A stretch of DNA of 9,561 bases from positions 1-9,561 of the forward strand of contig CATMIT010000058.1 in NCBI GenBank assembly GCA_950069165.1, in the 5' to 3' direction. Below the pieces are notes generated by a model. It had not been told where the DNA came from. It made no database searches and saw only the letters and a list, made by a program, of their open reading frames with translations. This DNA comes from an uncultured Flavobacteriales bacterium (GTDB lineage: Bacteria; Bacteroidota; Bacteroidia; Flavobacteriales; BACL11). Shown in pieces: positions 1-5,538 of this stretch. Each line of letters begins with the position of its first letter. Position 1 is the first letter of the stretch. The position numbers were made by a program, and so were the translations under genes.

Positions 1-167
1 AAGGAGGAAGACAATTCTTTACCATGGGCGCTGGCGTTAAATACAATGTTTTTACACTAGATTTTTCTTATTTAATTGATGCTAGTAGTTCTATAAATGG
101 CAGCAATCCACTTGCAAATACAATCCGCTTTTCTATGATTTGGAATCTTGGAGAGGTTGCAAATTAA
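1..167 (+). CDS. porV: C-terminus of type IX secretion outer-membrane protein PorV (5' end outside window)
   Basis: This is the last 54 codons of a gene that begins before the window, read from base 3 to a TAA at 165-167. The peptide shows the ending of PorV/LptO-type beta-barrels: FTMGAGVKYNVF, then LDFSYLI, then NPLANTIRFSM and a short tail. The alternating aromatic pattern fits the last strands of an outer-membrane barrel of the FadL fold. PorV is the part of the type IX secretion system that shuttles cargo from the translocon to the PorU sortase at the cell surface. ispF starts 2 bases after the stop, so the two are probably co-transcribed. Only the C-terminus is visible. The related barrels PorP and PorQ are alternatives, but the KYNVF...DFSYLI...NPLANT string fits PorV best. 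Confidence 0.78.
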   Translation, partial: GGRQFFTMGAGVKYNVFTLDFSYLIDASSSINGSNPLANTIRFSMIWNLGEVAN

Positions 168-169
168 TC

Positions 170-649
170 ATGAATTTTAGAGTTGGTTTCGGATTTGATG
201 TTCATCAGTTGCAAGAGGGACTTGACTTTTGGCTTGGAGGCATTAAAGTTCCACACACAAAAGGAGGGCTAGGTCATTCAGATGCGGATGTTTTAATTCA
301 CAGTATTTGTGATGCACTTTTGGGTGCTTCCAATTTGGGGGATATTGGTAAACATTTTTCTGACACAGACCCTAAATACAAAGGCATTGATAGTAAAATT
401 TTATTAAAAGATGTAATGAAATTAATCCGTGCAATGGGTTATGAAATTGGTAATATCGATTCTACAATCTGTTTGCAAACCCCAAAAATTGGAAAACATA
501 TTCCTGAAATGCAAAAAGTATTAGCAGACTGTATGGGAGTGGACATTGATTTAGTTTCTATAAAAGCTACTACTACTGAAACCTTAGGTTTTGTTGGTAG
601 AGAAGAAGGTGTTTCCGCTTATGCTACTGTGCTGATTAATAAGATTTAA
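170..649 (+). CDS. ispF: 2-C-methyl-D-erythritol 2,4-cyclodiphosphate synthase IspF
   Basis: This enzyme converts CDP-ME 2-phosphate to ME-2,4-cyclodiphosphate with release of CMP, in the cytosolic MEP route to isoprenoids. The 159-residue protein has the normal family length. Visible motifs are GFGFDVHQL with metal ligands D10 and H12, GHSDADVLIH with H36, D38 and third metal ligand H44, DIGKHFSDTDPKYKG near 58-72, and the signature IKATTTETLGFVGREEG at 131-147 that binds the cytidyl phosphate. The ATG at 170 is chosen because residue 3 onward aligns with the family start. An in-frame TTG at 140 would add ten unrelated residues inside porV. A GGAGAGG at 150-156, inside porV, can serve as ribosome binding site. 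The stop codon is shared base for base with that of the convergent gene. Confidence 0.97.
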   Translation: MNFRVGFGFDVHQLQEGLDFWLGGIKVPHTKGGLGHSDADVLIHSICDALLGASNLGDIGKHFSDTDPKYKGIDSKILLKDVMKLIRAMGYEIGNIDSTICLQTPKIGKHIPEMQKVLADCMGVDIDLVSIKATTTETLGFVGREEGVSAYATVLINKI

Positions 650-1125
650 AATCCCAATTTTTCTTTTTGTTTATCATCTCTTAAATAAACTAACATTTTT
701 GCCTTTGCACACACTATTCCTTTTTTACTGATGGCTTCAACATCATGCCAAATTTCGAATTTTCCTTTTTCATCTAATGTTTTTTCAGCAAGCTGAATTT
801 CCTTTTCTGTAATTTTGAAATGTAGTTTTAAGGAGGTGTCGGCAGGGCGTAAATACTGTATTTCAGCTGACTTCAACCAAATAATAAGTTTACGATTCTT
901 CTTTGCAAAAATATGGTAATACATGGTTGGGAAATAAGGGTCGCAAGCTGAAAAAATAGTTCCTCCAAATATTGTTTTGTGAAAGTTGATGTTGAATAGT
1001 GCCCGTCTAATAACTACTCTCATCTGCATAAAATCATCAGAAATTTCTTTCAGTACGATTCTATTAAAAAGAAGTGGAGGAAAAATATTCAGCACAAATT
1101 GGATAGCATATTTTGGTATTTGCAT
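646..1125 (-). CDS. DUF4442 hotdog-fold protein, putative acyl-CoA thioesterase
   Basis: This 159-residue protein fits the DUF4442 group of hotdog-fold proteins, which is related to the C-terminal thioesterase-like domain of YiiD. Typical for the group are an amphipathic N-terminal helix (residues 4-20, ending in a PPLLF-type turn), the INFHKTIFGGTIFSACDPYFPTMYYHI block (47-71), which resembles the N-x-x-G-T-x-F-G-G motif of thioesterases, and the C-terminal strands EIWHDVEAISKKGIVCAKAKMLVYL (124-148). The substrate is unknown. The first ATG is at 1125. A TTG at 1164 would add 13 residues lacking family character, so I prefer the ATG. It is a single gene, divergent from the aquaporin gene and tail to tail with ispF (4-base overlap). 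Family assignment is fairly secure; enzymatic activity is inference. Confidence 0.82.
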   Translation of the reverse strand: MQIPKYAIQFVLNIFPPLLFNRIVLKEISDDFMQMRVVIRRALFNINFHKTIFGGTIFSACDPYFPTMYYHIFAKKNRKLIIWLKSAEIQYLRPADTSLKLHFKITEKEIQLAEKTLDEKGKFEIWHDVEAISKKGIVCAKAKMLVYLRDDKQKEKLGF

Positions 1126-1129
1126 ACTG

Positions 1130-1137
1130 CAAAAATA
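1130..1137 (-). promoter_or_regulatory. Possible Bacteroidota -7 element for the DUF4442 gene
   Basis: TATTTTTG on the minus strand matches TAnnTTTG exactly and sits only 4 bases before the ATG at 1125. If used, transcription would begin at about the start codon and give a leaderless message. No TTTG lies at the usual 19-23 base spacing; the nearest candidates are about 11 and 24 bases away. The same octamer also occurs by chance inside coding sequence in this AT-rich window (for example 6249-6256), so support is weak. Confidence 0.25.
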
Positions 1138-1178
1138 ATTAATTGCTACAAATTTTCTTTTCAAATTAATTATTATTA

Positions 1179-1186
1179 TACTTTTA
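1179..1186 (+). promoter_or_regulatory. Weak -7-like element before the aquaporin gene
   Basis: TACTTTTA differs from TAnnTTTG at one position. It lies 25 bases before the ATG at 1212, a reasonable distance for a short A-rich leader. There is no clear -33 TTTG. It is the best candidate in the 86-base divergent gap. Confidence 0.22.
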
Positions 1187-1211
1187 CCCGAAATTAAAAA
1201 CTAAAATAAAA

Positions 1212-1826
1212 ATGAAAAATTACATCATAGAATTTATAGGCACATTTTTTTTAGTGCTTGCAATTGGGCTAACAGGAAATCCGCTTGCAATAGGAGTAAT
1301 GTTAATGGTAATGGTTTATATGGGAGGCCACATATCAGGGGCTCACTATAATCCTGCTGTAAGTATAGCCATGATATTTAGAGGACTGCTCTCTGTAAAA
1401 GAAGCCATTAATTATATTCTCTCTCAACTGGCAGGGGCTTTTTTGGCCGCCATTTTTGTGCAGTGGGTAGGAGGTGCGGTTATGCAAATAGCACCAAATG
1501 GTACAGCATCTGTATTACAAATTCTTGCAGTGGAAGCCATCTTTACCTTTGCACTTGTTTTAGTTATATTAAATGTTGCAACCAACCCAAAAACAGAGGG
1601 AAATTCCTACTATGGTTTAGCCATTGGATTTACCGTTATGGCAGGGGCATTTGCTGGTGGAGGAATTTCAGGAGGAGCTTATAATCCAGCTGTAGGAACC
1701 GGTCCAATATTAGTTGATGCAATAATGGGAAATGGTAATACCTTATCTAATTTATGGTACTATCTTGTAGGTCCAATAGTTGGAGCAATATCGGCTGCTT
1801 ATGTGTATAAACTAACTACAGACTAA
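1212..1826 (+). CDS. Aquaporin-family (MIP) channel with an atypical selectivity filter
   Basis: A 204-residue, six-helix membrane channel of the major intrinsic protein family, shorter than E. coli AqpZ or GlpF. Both pore half-helix motifs are intact: GHISGAHYNPAVS (N47-P48-A49) and GGAYNPAVG (N158-P159-A160). The two halves show the family's internal duplication, with EFIGTFFLVLAIG at the start of helix 1 and VEAIFTFALVLVI at the start of helix 4. Aligned by eye to AqpZ, the ar/R filter residues F43/H174/T183/R189 become I27/A146/G155/V161, so the conserved Arg after the second NPA is missing. The pore should therefore be wider and apolar at its narrowest point. Water, glycerol or other small neutral solutes are all possible, and I cannot assign a substrate. 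It is a single gene, converging on tpx with a 4-base gap. Confidence 0.93.
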   Translation: MKNYIIEFIGTFFLVLAIGLTGNPLAIGVMLMVMVYMGGHISGAHYNPAVSIAMIFRGLLSVKEAINYILSQLAGAFLAAIFVQWVGGAVMQIAPNGTASVLQILAVEAIFTFALVLVILNVATNPKTEGNSYYGLAIGFTVMAGAFAGGGISGGAYNPAVGTGPILVDAIMGNGNTLSNLWYYLVGPIVGAISAAYVYKLTTD

Positions 1827-1830
1827 ATCC

Positions 1831-2331
1831 CTAGCTTAAAACAGCTAAAGCACTTTCGTAATTGGGCTCTGATGTAATTTCATCTACTTGCTCTGTATGA
1901 ATAATTTTTTGCAATTCATCTAGTACAACAATACATCTGGAATGTAGGTTAGCTAGTGCACCATCCATTATAGTTAGCCCATAATCTTTTCCAAAACTGC
2001 CATTTGCAAAATCGGATAATGTCAATACATTTTCAATATTTTCTGCCCCACAAAATCTGTTTTGTGCAAAAGGTAAATCTCTTGAAATACAAAGCACTTT
2101 AGTATTAGAAAGATTTGCTGCTTTTTCATTGAAAGTTTTTACTGAAATAGCACAAACTCCTGTGTCAACAGAAGGGAATATATTCATTACAATTCTTTGC
2201 CCCTTAAAATCATTTAATGTTACTTCTTTTAAATCTTTTCCAATAAGGGAGAAGTTTTTTGCTTGTTCGCCTATGTTTGGTAAATCTCCTGAGGTTGTAA
2301 TCGGATTATTTTTTAATGTGATGTTAGCCAT
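1831..2331 (-). CDS. tpx: Thiol peroxidase Tpx (atypical 2-Cys peroxiredoxin)
   Basis: A periplasmic-type or cytosolic peroxiredoxin that reduces hydrogen peroxide and alkyl hydroperoxides with thioredoxin. The 166-residue protein aligns along its length with E. coli Tpx. The peroxidatic Cys is C60 in FPSVDTGVCAISVKTFN, and the resolving Cys is C94 in NRFCGAENIENVLTLS, the pair expected to form the intramolecular disulfide. SRDLPFAQ (83-90), KDYGLTI and the C-terminal VDEITSEPNYESALAVL are also family hallmarks. No signal peptide is visible. Two further cysteines (C81 and the one in HSRCIVV) are not part of the usual pair. It is probably transcribed alone from a promoter in the 61-base gap upstream. 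Its 3' end abuts the aquaporin gene with no room for a separate terminator. Confidence 0.96.
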   Translation of the reverse strand: MANITLKNNPITTSGDLPNIGEQAKNFSLIGKDLKEVTLNDFKGQRIVMNIFPSVDTGVCAISVKTFNEKAANLSNTKVLCISRDLPFAQNRFCGAENIENVLTLSDFANGSFGKDYGLTIMDGALANLHSRCIVVLDELQKIIHTEQVDEITSEPNYESALAVLS

Positions 2332-2364
2332 TTTATATGTGTTTTTTAGTTATTAAATTGCTGG

Positions 2365-2372
2365 CAAAATTA
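2365..2372 (-). promoter_or_regulatory. Probable Bacteroidota -7 promoter element for tpx
   Basis: TAATTTTG on the minus strand matches TAnnTTTG exactly. It lies in the 61-base gap between the AAA_28 gene and tpx, 33 bases before the tpx ATG. A TTTG at 2387-2390 is only 14 bases upstream, shorter than the usual -33 spacing. Position and context make it the likely tpx promoter. Confidence 0.5.
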
Positions 2373-2392
2373 GCATAAATTACGAACAAATA

Positions 2393-2920
2393 TTATATTT
2401 TGGAGAGAATAAAATCTACCCTTTCGGCTGTGGGTAATTGAGGTATTGGAATTATGGAATATCCAAAGGATTTGTAAGTAGTAATTAATGCTTTTTCAAT
2501 AGCAATTGCACTTTCCATATCCTCTTTTCTTTGTGTATCATTTTTGTAAATTTCTTTCCAAATTGGGGTATAAAAAACAGTAGTATTGTATTTGTATTTT
2601 TCGCAATCCTCTTTATAATTATCACTTACTGCTAAGCCCTCCAATTTCATATAAGCGATTACATCCAAAAGTCCTCTATCAAAAAAATGTAAAGAATCGG
2701 TTGAGGCATTAATGTATTGTGCTTTTCTAAGAGAAAATACACTCAAAGAAAATGCTTCCAAATTTTTCCAGGGCAAAACCTCACCACCAGATGCAATTTG
2801 CTCGGTAATAATCTCTCTTGATATTTCCATACTACAGGAATGTCCTAATTTTTTAAGCTGATTGATGATAGTAGTTTTACCTGTTCCTGGTGCTCCTGTG
2901 ATAACAATTTTCTTTTTCAT
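2393..2920 (-). CDS. AAA_28-type P-loop ATPase/kinase-like protein
   Basis: A 175-residue single-domain P-loop NTPase, probably of the AAA_28 group that also contains the NadR kinase domain. Walker A is GAPGTGKTT (9-17). HFFDRGLLDVIAY (78-90) supplies an Asp-Arg pair as in nucleoside/nucleotide kinases. A possible lid with R131-K132 follows (DTQRKEDMESA), then an aromatic-rich helix and a final strand-helix FGYSIIPIPQLPTAERVDFIL. These features suggest a small phosphotransferase rather than a hexameric AAA+ machine. The substrate cannot be read from the sequence. The ATG overlaps the TAA of the upstream ZIP gene by one base (TAATG), so translation is probably coupled. It is the last gene of a three-gene unit. 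Confidence 0.82.
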   Translation of the reverse strand: MKKKIVITGAPGTGKTTIINQLKKLGHSCSMEISREIITEQIASGGEVLPWKNLEAFSLSVFSLRKAQYINASTDSLHFFDRGLLDVIAYMKLEGLAVSDNYKEDCEKYKYNTTVFYTPIWKEIYKNDTQRKEDMESAIAIEKALITTYKSFGYSIIPIPQLPTAERVDFILSKI

Positions 2921-3612
2921 TACAAACTAAAAATGGCAAGCAATGTTCCGATAATAATGGTTATAATTTTTGTAAAACTAAATCTGTGTCCATCTGTACT
3001 TTCAAATAAAATAGTGGTGGAAATATGTAATAATATCCCAATCACTATTGCCATTATTTCATCCTGAAAAGTAGAAAGGGCCCCAAAAACACTTCCAGCA
3101 AATACGCCAAGTGGCGCCATAAGAGCAAATAAAAATAATAAAAAATAAGCCCTTGATTTTCTCATATTGGATTGTAAAAAGAAAGTCATTAGCACAATGG
3201 CAACTGGCATTTTGTGAAGCACAATTCCGTAAAGTAGTGCATTATGAGTGTGTTCTTGTAAATCTCCTCCAAGCGGTACACCTTCTAGTAATGCATGCAA
3301 GCATAAACTCATAAGCACTGAAAAAGGAATGATATTGCTTTTATGAAAATGCCCGTGTTCTATCCCTTGCGAAAAATATTCCAACAAGATTTGAATTAAA
3401 AATCCAACCAATATAAATATGCCGATTTTTTCAGTCGGATTGTTTGCGAAAAGCTCTGGCAATAAATGCAACAAACATATTGCCAACAAATAGGCGCCAC
3501 TAAAGGTGAGTAGCAACTGAATGTTTCTCCCTTTTCTGGGTTTGAATATTTCTACAAAAATAACCCCCGCAATTACGGATGAAAAAAGTAAGATTAAAGT
3601 TAACGTATTCAT
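2920..3612 (-). CDS. ZIP-family divalent metal transporter
   Basis: A 230-residue inner-membrane protein with about eight hydrophobic helices, short for a ZIP because the cytoplasmic loop is brief. It keeps FSGAYLLAICLLHLLPELF (38-55) in helix 2, a His-rich loop EHGHFH (85-90), helix-4 HALLEG (H106, E110), helix-5 HKMPVA (133-138) and a last-helix HISTTILFES (196-205) that looks typical of Bacteroidota members. ZIPs move zinc, iron or manganese into the cytosol. Here the helix-5 acidic ligands seen in many ZIPs (HExP or HxxPE) are replaced by K134 and V137. The ATG at 3612 makes an ATGA overlap with the upstream methyltransferase stop; a TTG at 3621 would add three residues. Its TAA overlaps the next start. 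The metal is not predictable. Confidence 0.88.
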   Translation of the reverse strand: MNTLTLILLFSSVIAGVIFVEIFKPRKGRNIQLLLTFSGAYLLAICLLHLLPELFANNPTEKIGIFILVGFLIQILLEYFSQGIEHGHFHKSNIIPFSVLMSLCLHALLEGVPLGGDLQEHTHNALLYGIVLHKMPVAIVLMTFFLQSNMRKSRAYFLLFLFALMAPLGVFAGSVFGALSTFQDEIMAIVIGILLHISTTILFESTDGHRFSFTKIITIIIGTLLAIFSL

Positions 3613-4331
3613 TTCTTGCAAATTAGTATTAAACGATCAGAAATTATAGAGTCAAACCCTTCCAACATATAATTGCCAAAGATATCAATTATTTTTAGCC
3701 CTGCCTTGCTGATAAAGTTAGAAAAATCGTCTAAAGTTAGCGCCTTTACTTTTTCTTGAAAATGTTGTTTTACTACTTTGTCAAGAATCTCTATATCTTT
3801 AATAATATGATTGCTTTCCGTTTTTCTTGTGATGTTAAAAGTTATACCATCAATTATTTTTTGTTCCTTTAGTACCAAGTTAGCAATTACCTTTTCTGCA
3901 TTCATAAAATCAATTATCAATACTCCTTCTGATTTTAGATTAGTCGCCATAGCATTGAGGGCTCTTTGCTCGTCCTTCTCATTATCAAAATAGCCAAAAG
4001 AGGTAAACAAATTGGTGACCACATCAAAGTGATTTTTCTGATAAATTTCTCGCATATCATGTACAGAAAATTGCAAAGTTTCATTTTCGTTTTTTTTGGC
4101 TGATGCTATGCTGTTGGGGGATAAATCTACCCCAACCACATTCAATCCTAAGGAGTTGAAATATGTGGCATGCCTTCCTTTTCCGCAAGCAATATCAATG
4201 AGTTTACTATCCTTTTTTATTTGTAAATGAGCAACTAAATTATCAATAAAATGTTGTGCTTCTTTTTCATCTCTATGTTTATAGAGGGTATGGTAATAAG
4301 GGGAGTCGAACCAATGTGCAAACCAACTCAT
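3609..4331 (-). CDS. Class I SAM-dependent methyltransferase
   Basis: A 240-residue soluble Rossmann-fold methyltransferase. An N-terminal segment FAHWFDSPYYHTLYKHRDEKEA (4-25) precedes motif I LIDIACGKGRHATYF (44-58), which binds AdoMet. The acidic residue of motif II is D69 in VVGVDLS, motif III is HDMRE (91-95), and the motif IV region is NLFTSFGYFDNEKDE (107-121). The C-terminal half (beta-strands and DDFSNFISKAGLKIIDIFGNY) probably shapes the substrate site. The WFDSPYYH-type start looks like that of a widespread uncharacterised Bacteroidota methyltransferase group; the substrate is unknown. It is the first gene of a coupled unit with the ZIP transporter (ATGA overlap). The promoter must lie in the 150-base divergent gap, but I see no good TAnnTTTG match on this strand. 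Confidence 0.9.
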   Translation of the reverse strand: MSWFAHWFDSPYYHTLYKHRDEKEAQHFIDNLVAHLQIKKDSKLIDIACGKGRHATYFNSLGLNVVGVDLSPNSIASAKKNENETLQFSVHDMREIYQKNHFDVVTNLFTSFGYFDNEKDEQRALNAMATNLKSEGVLIIDFMNAEKVIANLVLKEQKIIDGITFNITRKTESNHIIKDIEILDKVVKQHFQEKVKALTLDDFSNFISKAGLKIIDIFGNYMLEGFDSIISDRLILICKK

Positions 4332-4452
4332 AATTATTTTGATTGAAGATAAGTTAAACGGTTTTCTTTTGTTAATTTTAAGATGCTAATGTACAAATTT
4401 TCACATGGATAATGATTTTACTGTTTAAAGTGTTTCGTAAATTATTTTATAA

Positions 4453-4460
4453 TATTTTTG
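4453..4460 (+). promoter_or_regulatory. Probable Bacteroidota -7 promoter element for the TerB/J-domain gene
   Basis: TATTTTTG matches TAnnTTTG exactly and ends 21 bases before the ATG at 4482. It sits in the 150-base gap (4332-4481) that separates this gene from the divergent methyltransferase. A TTTC at 4433-4436 could be a degenerate -33 element, although the spacing (16) is short. Otherwise the gap holds only AT-rich sequence, with no convincing operator or hairpin. Confidence 0.42.
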
Positions 4461-4481
4461 TGCCAATAAAATTTTTAGAAA

Positions 4482-5186
4482 ATGTCAAACGGAAAATGGA
4501 TTGGAGCTGCTGCAGGGTGGTTTTTTGGAGGACCAATTGGAGGAATAATTGGGTATTATGTAGGGAAAAACTTTTTCAGTTCAAAAGTAGATAATAAAAA
4601 AGCATTTGAAATTTCATTGCTTATCCTTTCCTCAGTAGTGATAAAGGCTGATGGGATAGTATTAAAATCAGAGTTAGATTATGTAAAAAAATTCTTCACC
4701 AATACTTTTGGAGCAGCAAAGTCGAACGAGTATTTCAAGATGTTTAATAGTTTGAATAAGCAGGATTTCACGGCTAAACTAAGGCAGGTCTGTTTGCAAT
4801 TAAATTCCCATATCAATCATTCTTCTCGTTTGGAAATTATTCATTTTCTGTTTGGGGTGTCAGCTGCCGACAATGAAATTCATCCTAAAGAAGTAGAAAC
4901 AATAAAGAGGATTGCTACTTATATGAACATTAATCCTTATGATTTTGAATCTATTAAATCCATGTTTTTGGCAAAGGGTGGTGTTAGTTCTGAACAACAT
5001 TATACCGTTTTAGGAATTACAAAACAGGCAACAGATACTGAGGTAAAAAAGGCTTACCGAAAAATGGCTGTGAAATATCATCCTGATAAATTACAGGGAG
5101 TAAGTGAGGATATTAAGAAATTAGCGGAAGAAAAATTTCTGAAAGTGAAAGAGGCTTACGAGCAAATAATGAAAGGAAGGATTTAA
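4482..5186 (+). CDS. DjlA-like TerB plus J-domain co-chaperone
   Basis: A 234-residue protein with three parts. Residues 7-28 form a glycine-rich hydrophobic segment (GAAAGWFFGGPIGGIIGYYVG) resembling a glycine-zipper membrane helix. Residues about 41-165 form a TerB/DjlA-N-type helical domain with paired acidic motifs KADGIVLKSE (D57, E64) and AADNEIHPKE (D130, E137), which in TerB proteins can bind metal. Residues about 171-230 form a complete J domain with HPD at 200-202 in KYHPDKL and the flanking AYRKMA and KFLKVKEAYEQI helices. It should therefore stimulate DnaK, probably at the membrane as in E. coli DjlA. The architecture is that of DjlA, but with a shorter N-terminus. It is a single gene with its own promoter. 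Its stop is shared base for base with the convergent mmcQ-like gene. Confidence 0.92.
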   Translation: MSNGKWIGAAAGWFFGGPIGGIIGYYVGKNFFSSKVDNKKAFEISLLILSSVVIKADGIVLKSELDYVKKFFTNTFGAAKSNEYFKMFNSLNKQDFTAKLRQVCLQLNSHINHSSRLEIIHFLFGVSAADNEIHPKEVETIKRIATYMNINPYDFESIKSMFLAKGGVSSEQHYTVLGITKQATDTEVKKAYRKMAVKYHPDKLQGVSEDIKKLAEEKFLKVKEAYEQIMKGRI

Positions 5187-5536
5187 AATTTCGCTAATTC
5201 TATTTTTAATTTTTTAGGCATATTTTTTACCACCAAGTTATAGGAATCGGCAACCCAACTTTCAATTTGTTGGTCGCTTAAATCCCCCATAAAACTTACG
5301 GAATTCCAATGTTTTTTGTTCATGTGCCAAGCGGGAGTAACTTCCAGATACTCTTCTCTTAAGGTTATGGATTTTTCAGGATCACATTTCAAATTAGTGT
5401 ACTCAAAATTTTCTAAATTAGTTAACGCAAACATCTTTCCAAACACTTTAAATACTAAAGTGTTTTCATCAAAAGGCATTTCTTCTGTTGTTCCTTTAAG
5501 CGAAAGGCAATATTCTCTGAAATGGTCAAGGGTCAT
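5183..5536 (-). CDS. MmcQ/YjbR family protein
   Basis: A 117-residue protein of the MmcQ/YjbR family, which adopts a CyaY-like fold and is usually annotated as a DNA-binding protein on limited evidence. Family marks are the start LDHFREYCLSLKGTTEEMPF (3-22), the TLVFKVFGKMFALTN strand pair (26-40), the lysine/cysteine strand YTNLKCDPEKSITLRE, the VTPAWHMNKKHWNSVSF motif (66-82) and a last helix IESWVADSYNLVVKNMPKKL. It starts 2 bases after the rlmB stop and is the final gene of the six-gene minus-strand run. Its molecular role is unknown. The assignment to the family is strong, but the DNA-binding label should be treated with caution. Confidence 0.9.
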   Translation of the reverse strand: MTLDHFREYCLSLKGTTEEMPFDENTLVFKVFGKMFALTNLENFEYTNLKCDPEKSITLREEYLEVTPAWHMNKKHWNSVSFMGDLSDQQIESWVADSYNLVVKNMPKKLKIELAKF

Positions 5537-5538
5537 TT

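Noticed and set aside
1832..1847. Short inverted repeat TAGCT-N6-AGCTA at the aquaporin/tpx junction, considered as a bidirectional terminator
   Set aside because: The stem has only five, mostly A/T, pairs, lacks a following T run and lies inside the last tpx codons.
4412..4594. 60-codon plus-strand frame across the divergent gap into the TerB/J-domain gene
   Set aside because: It starts in AT-rich intergenic DNA, has no family character and is out of frame with the clear TerB/J-domain gene from 4482.
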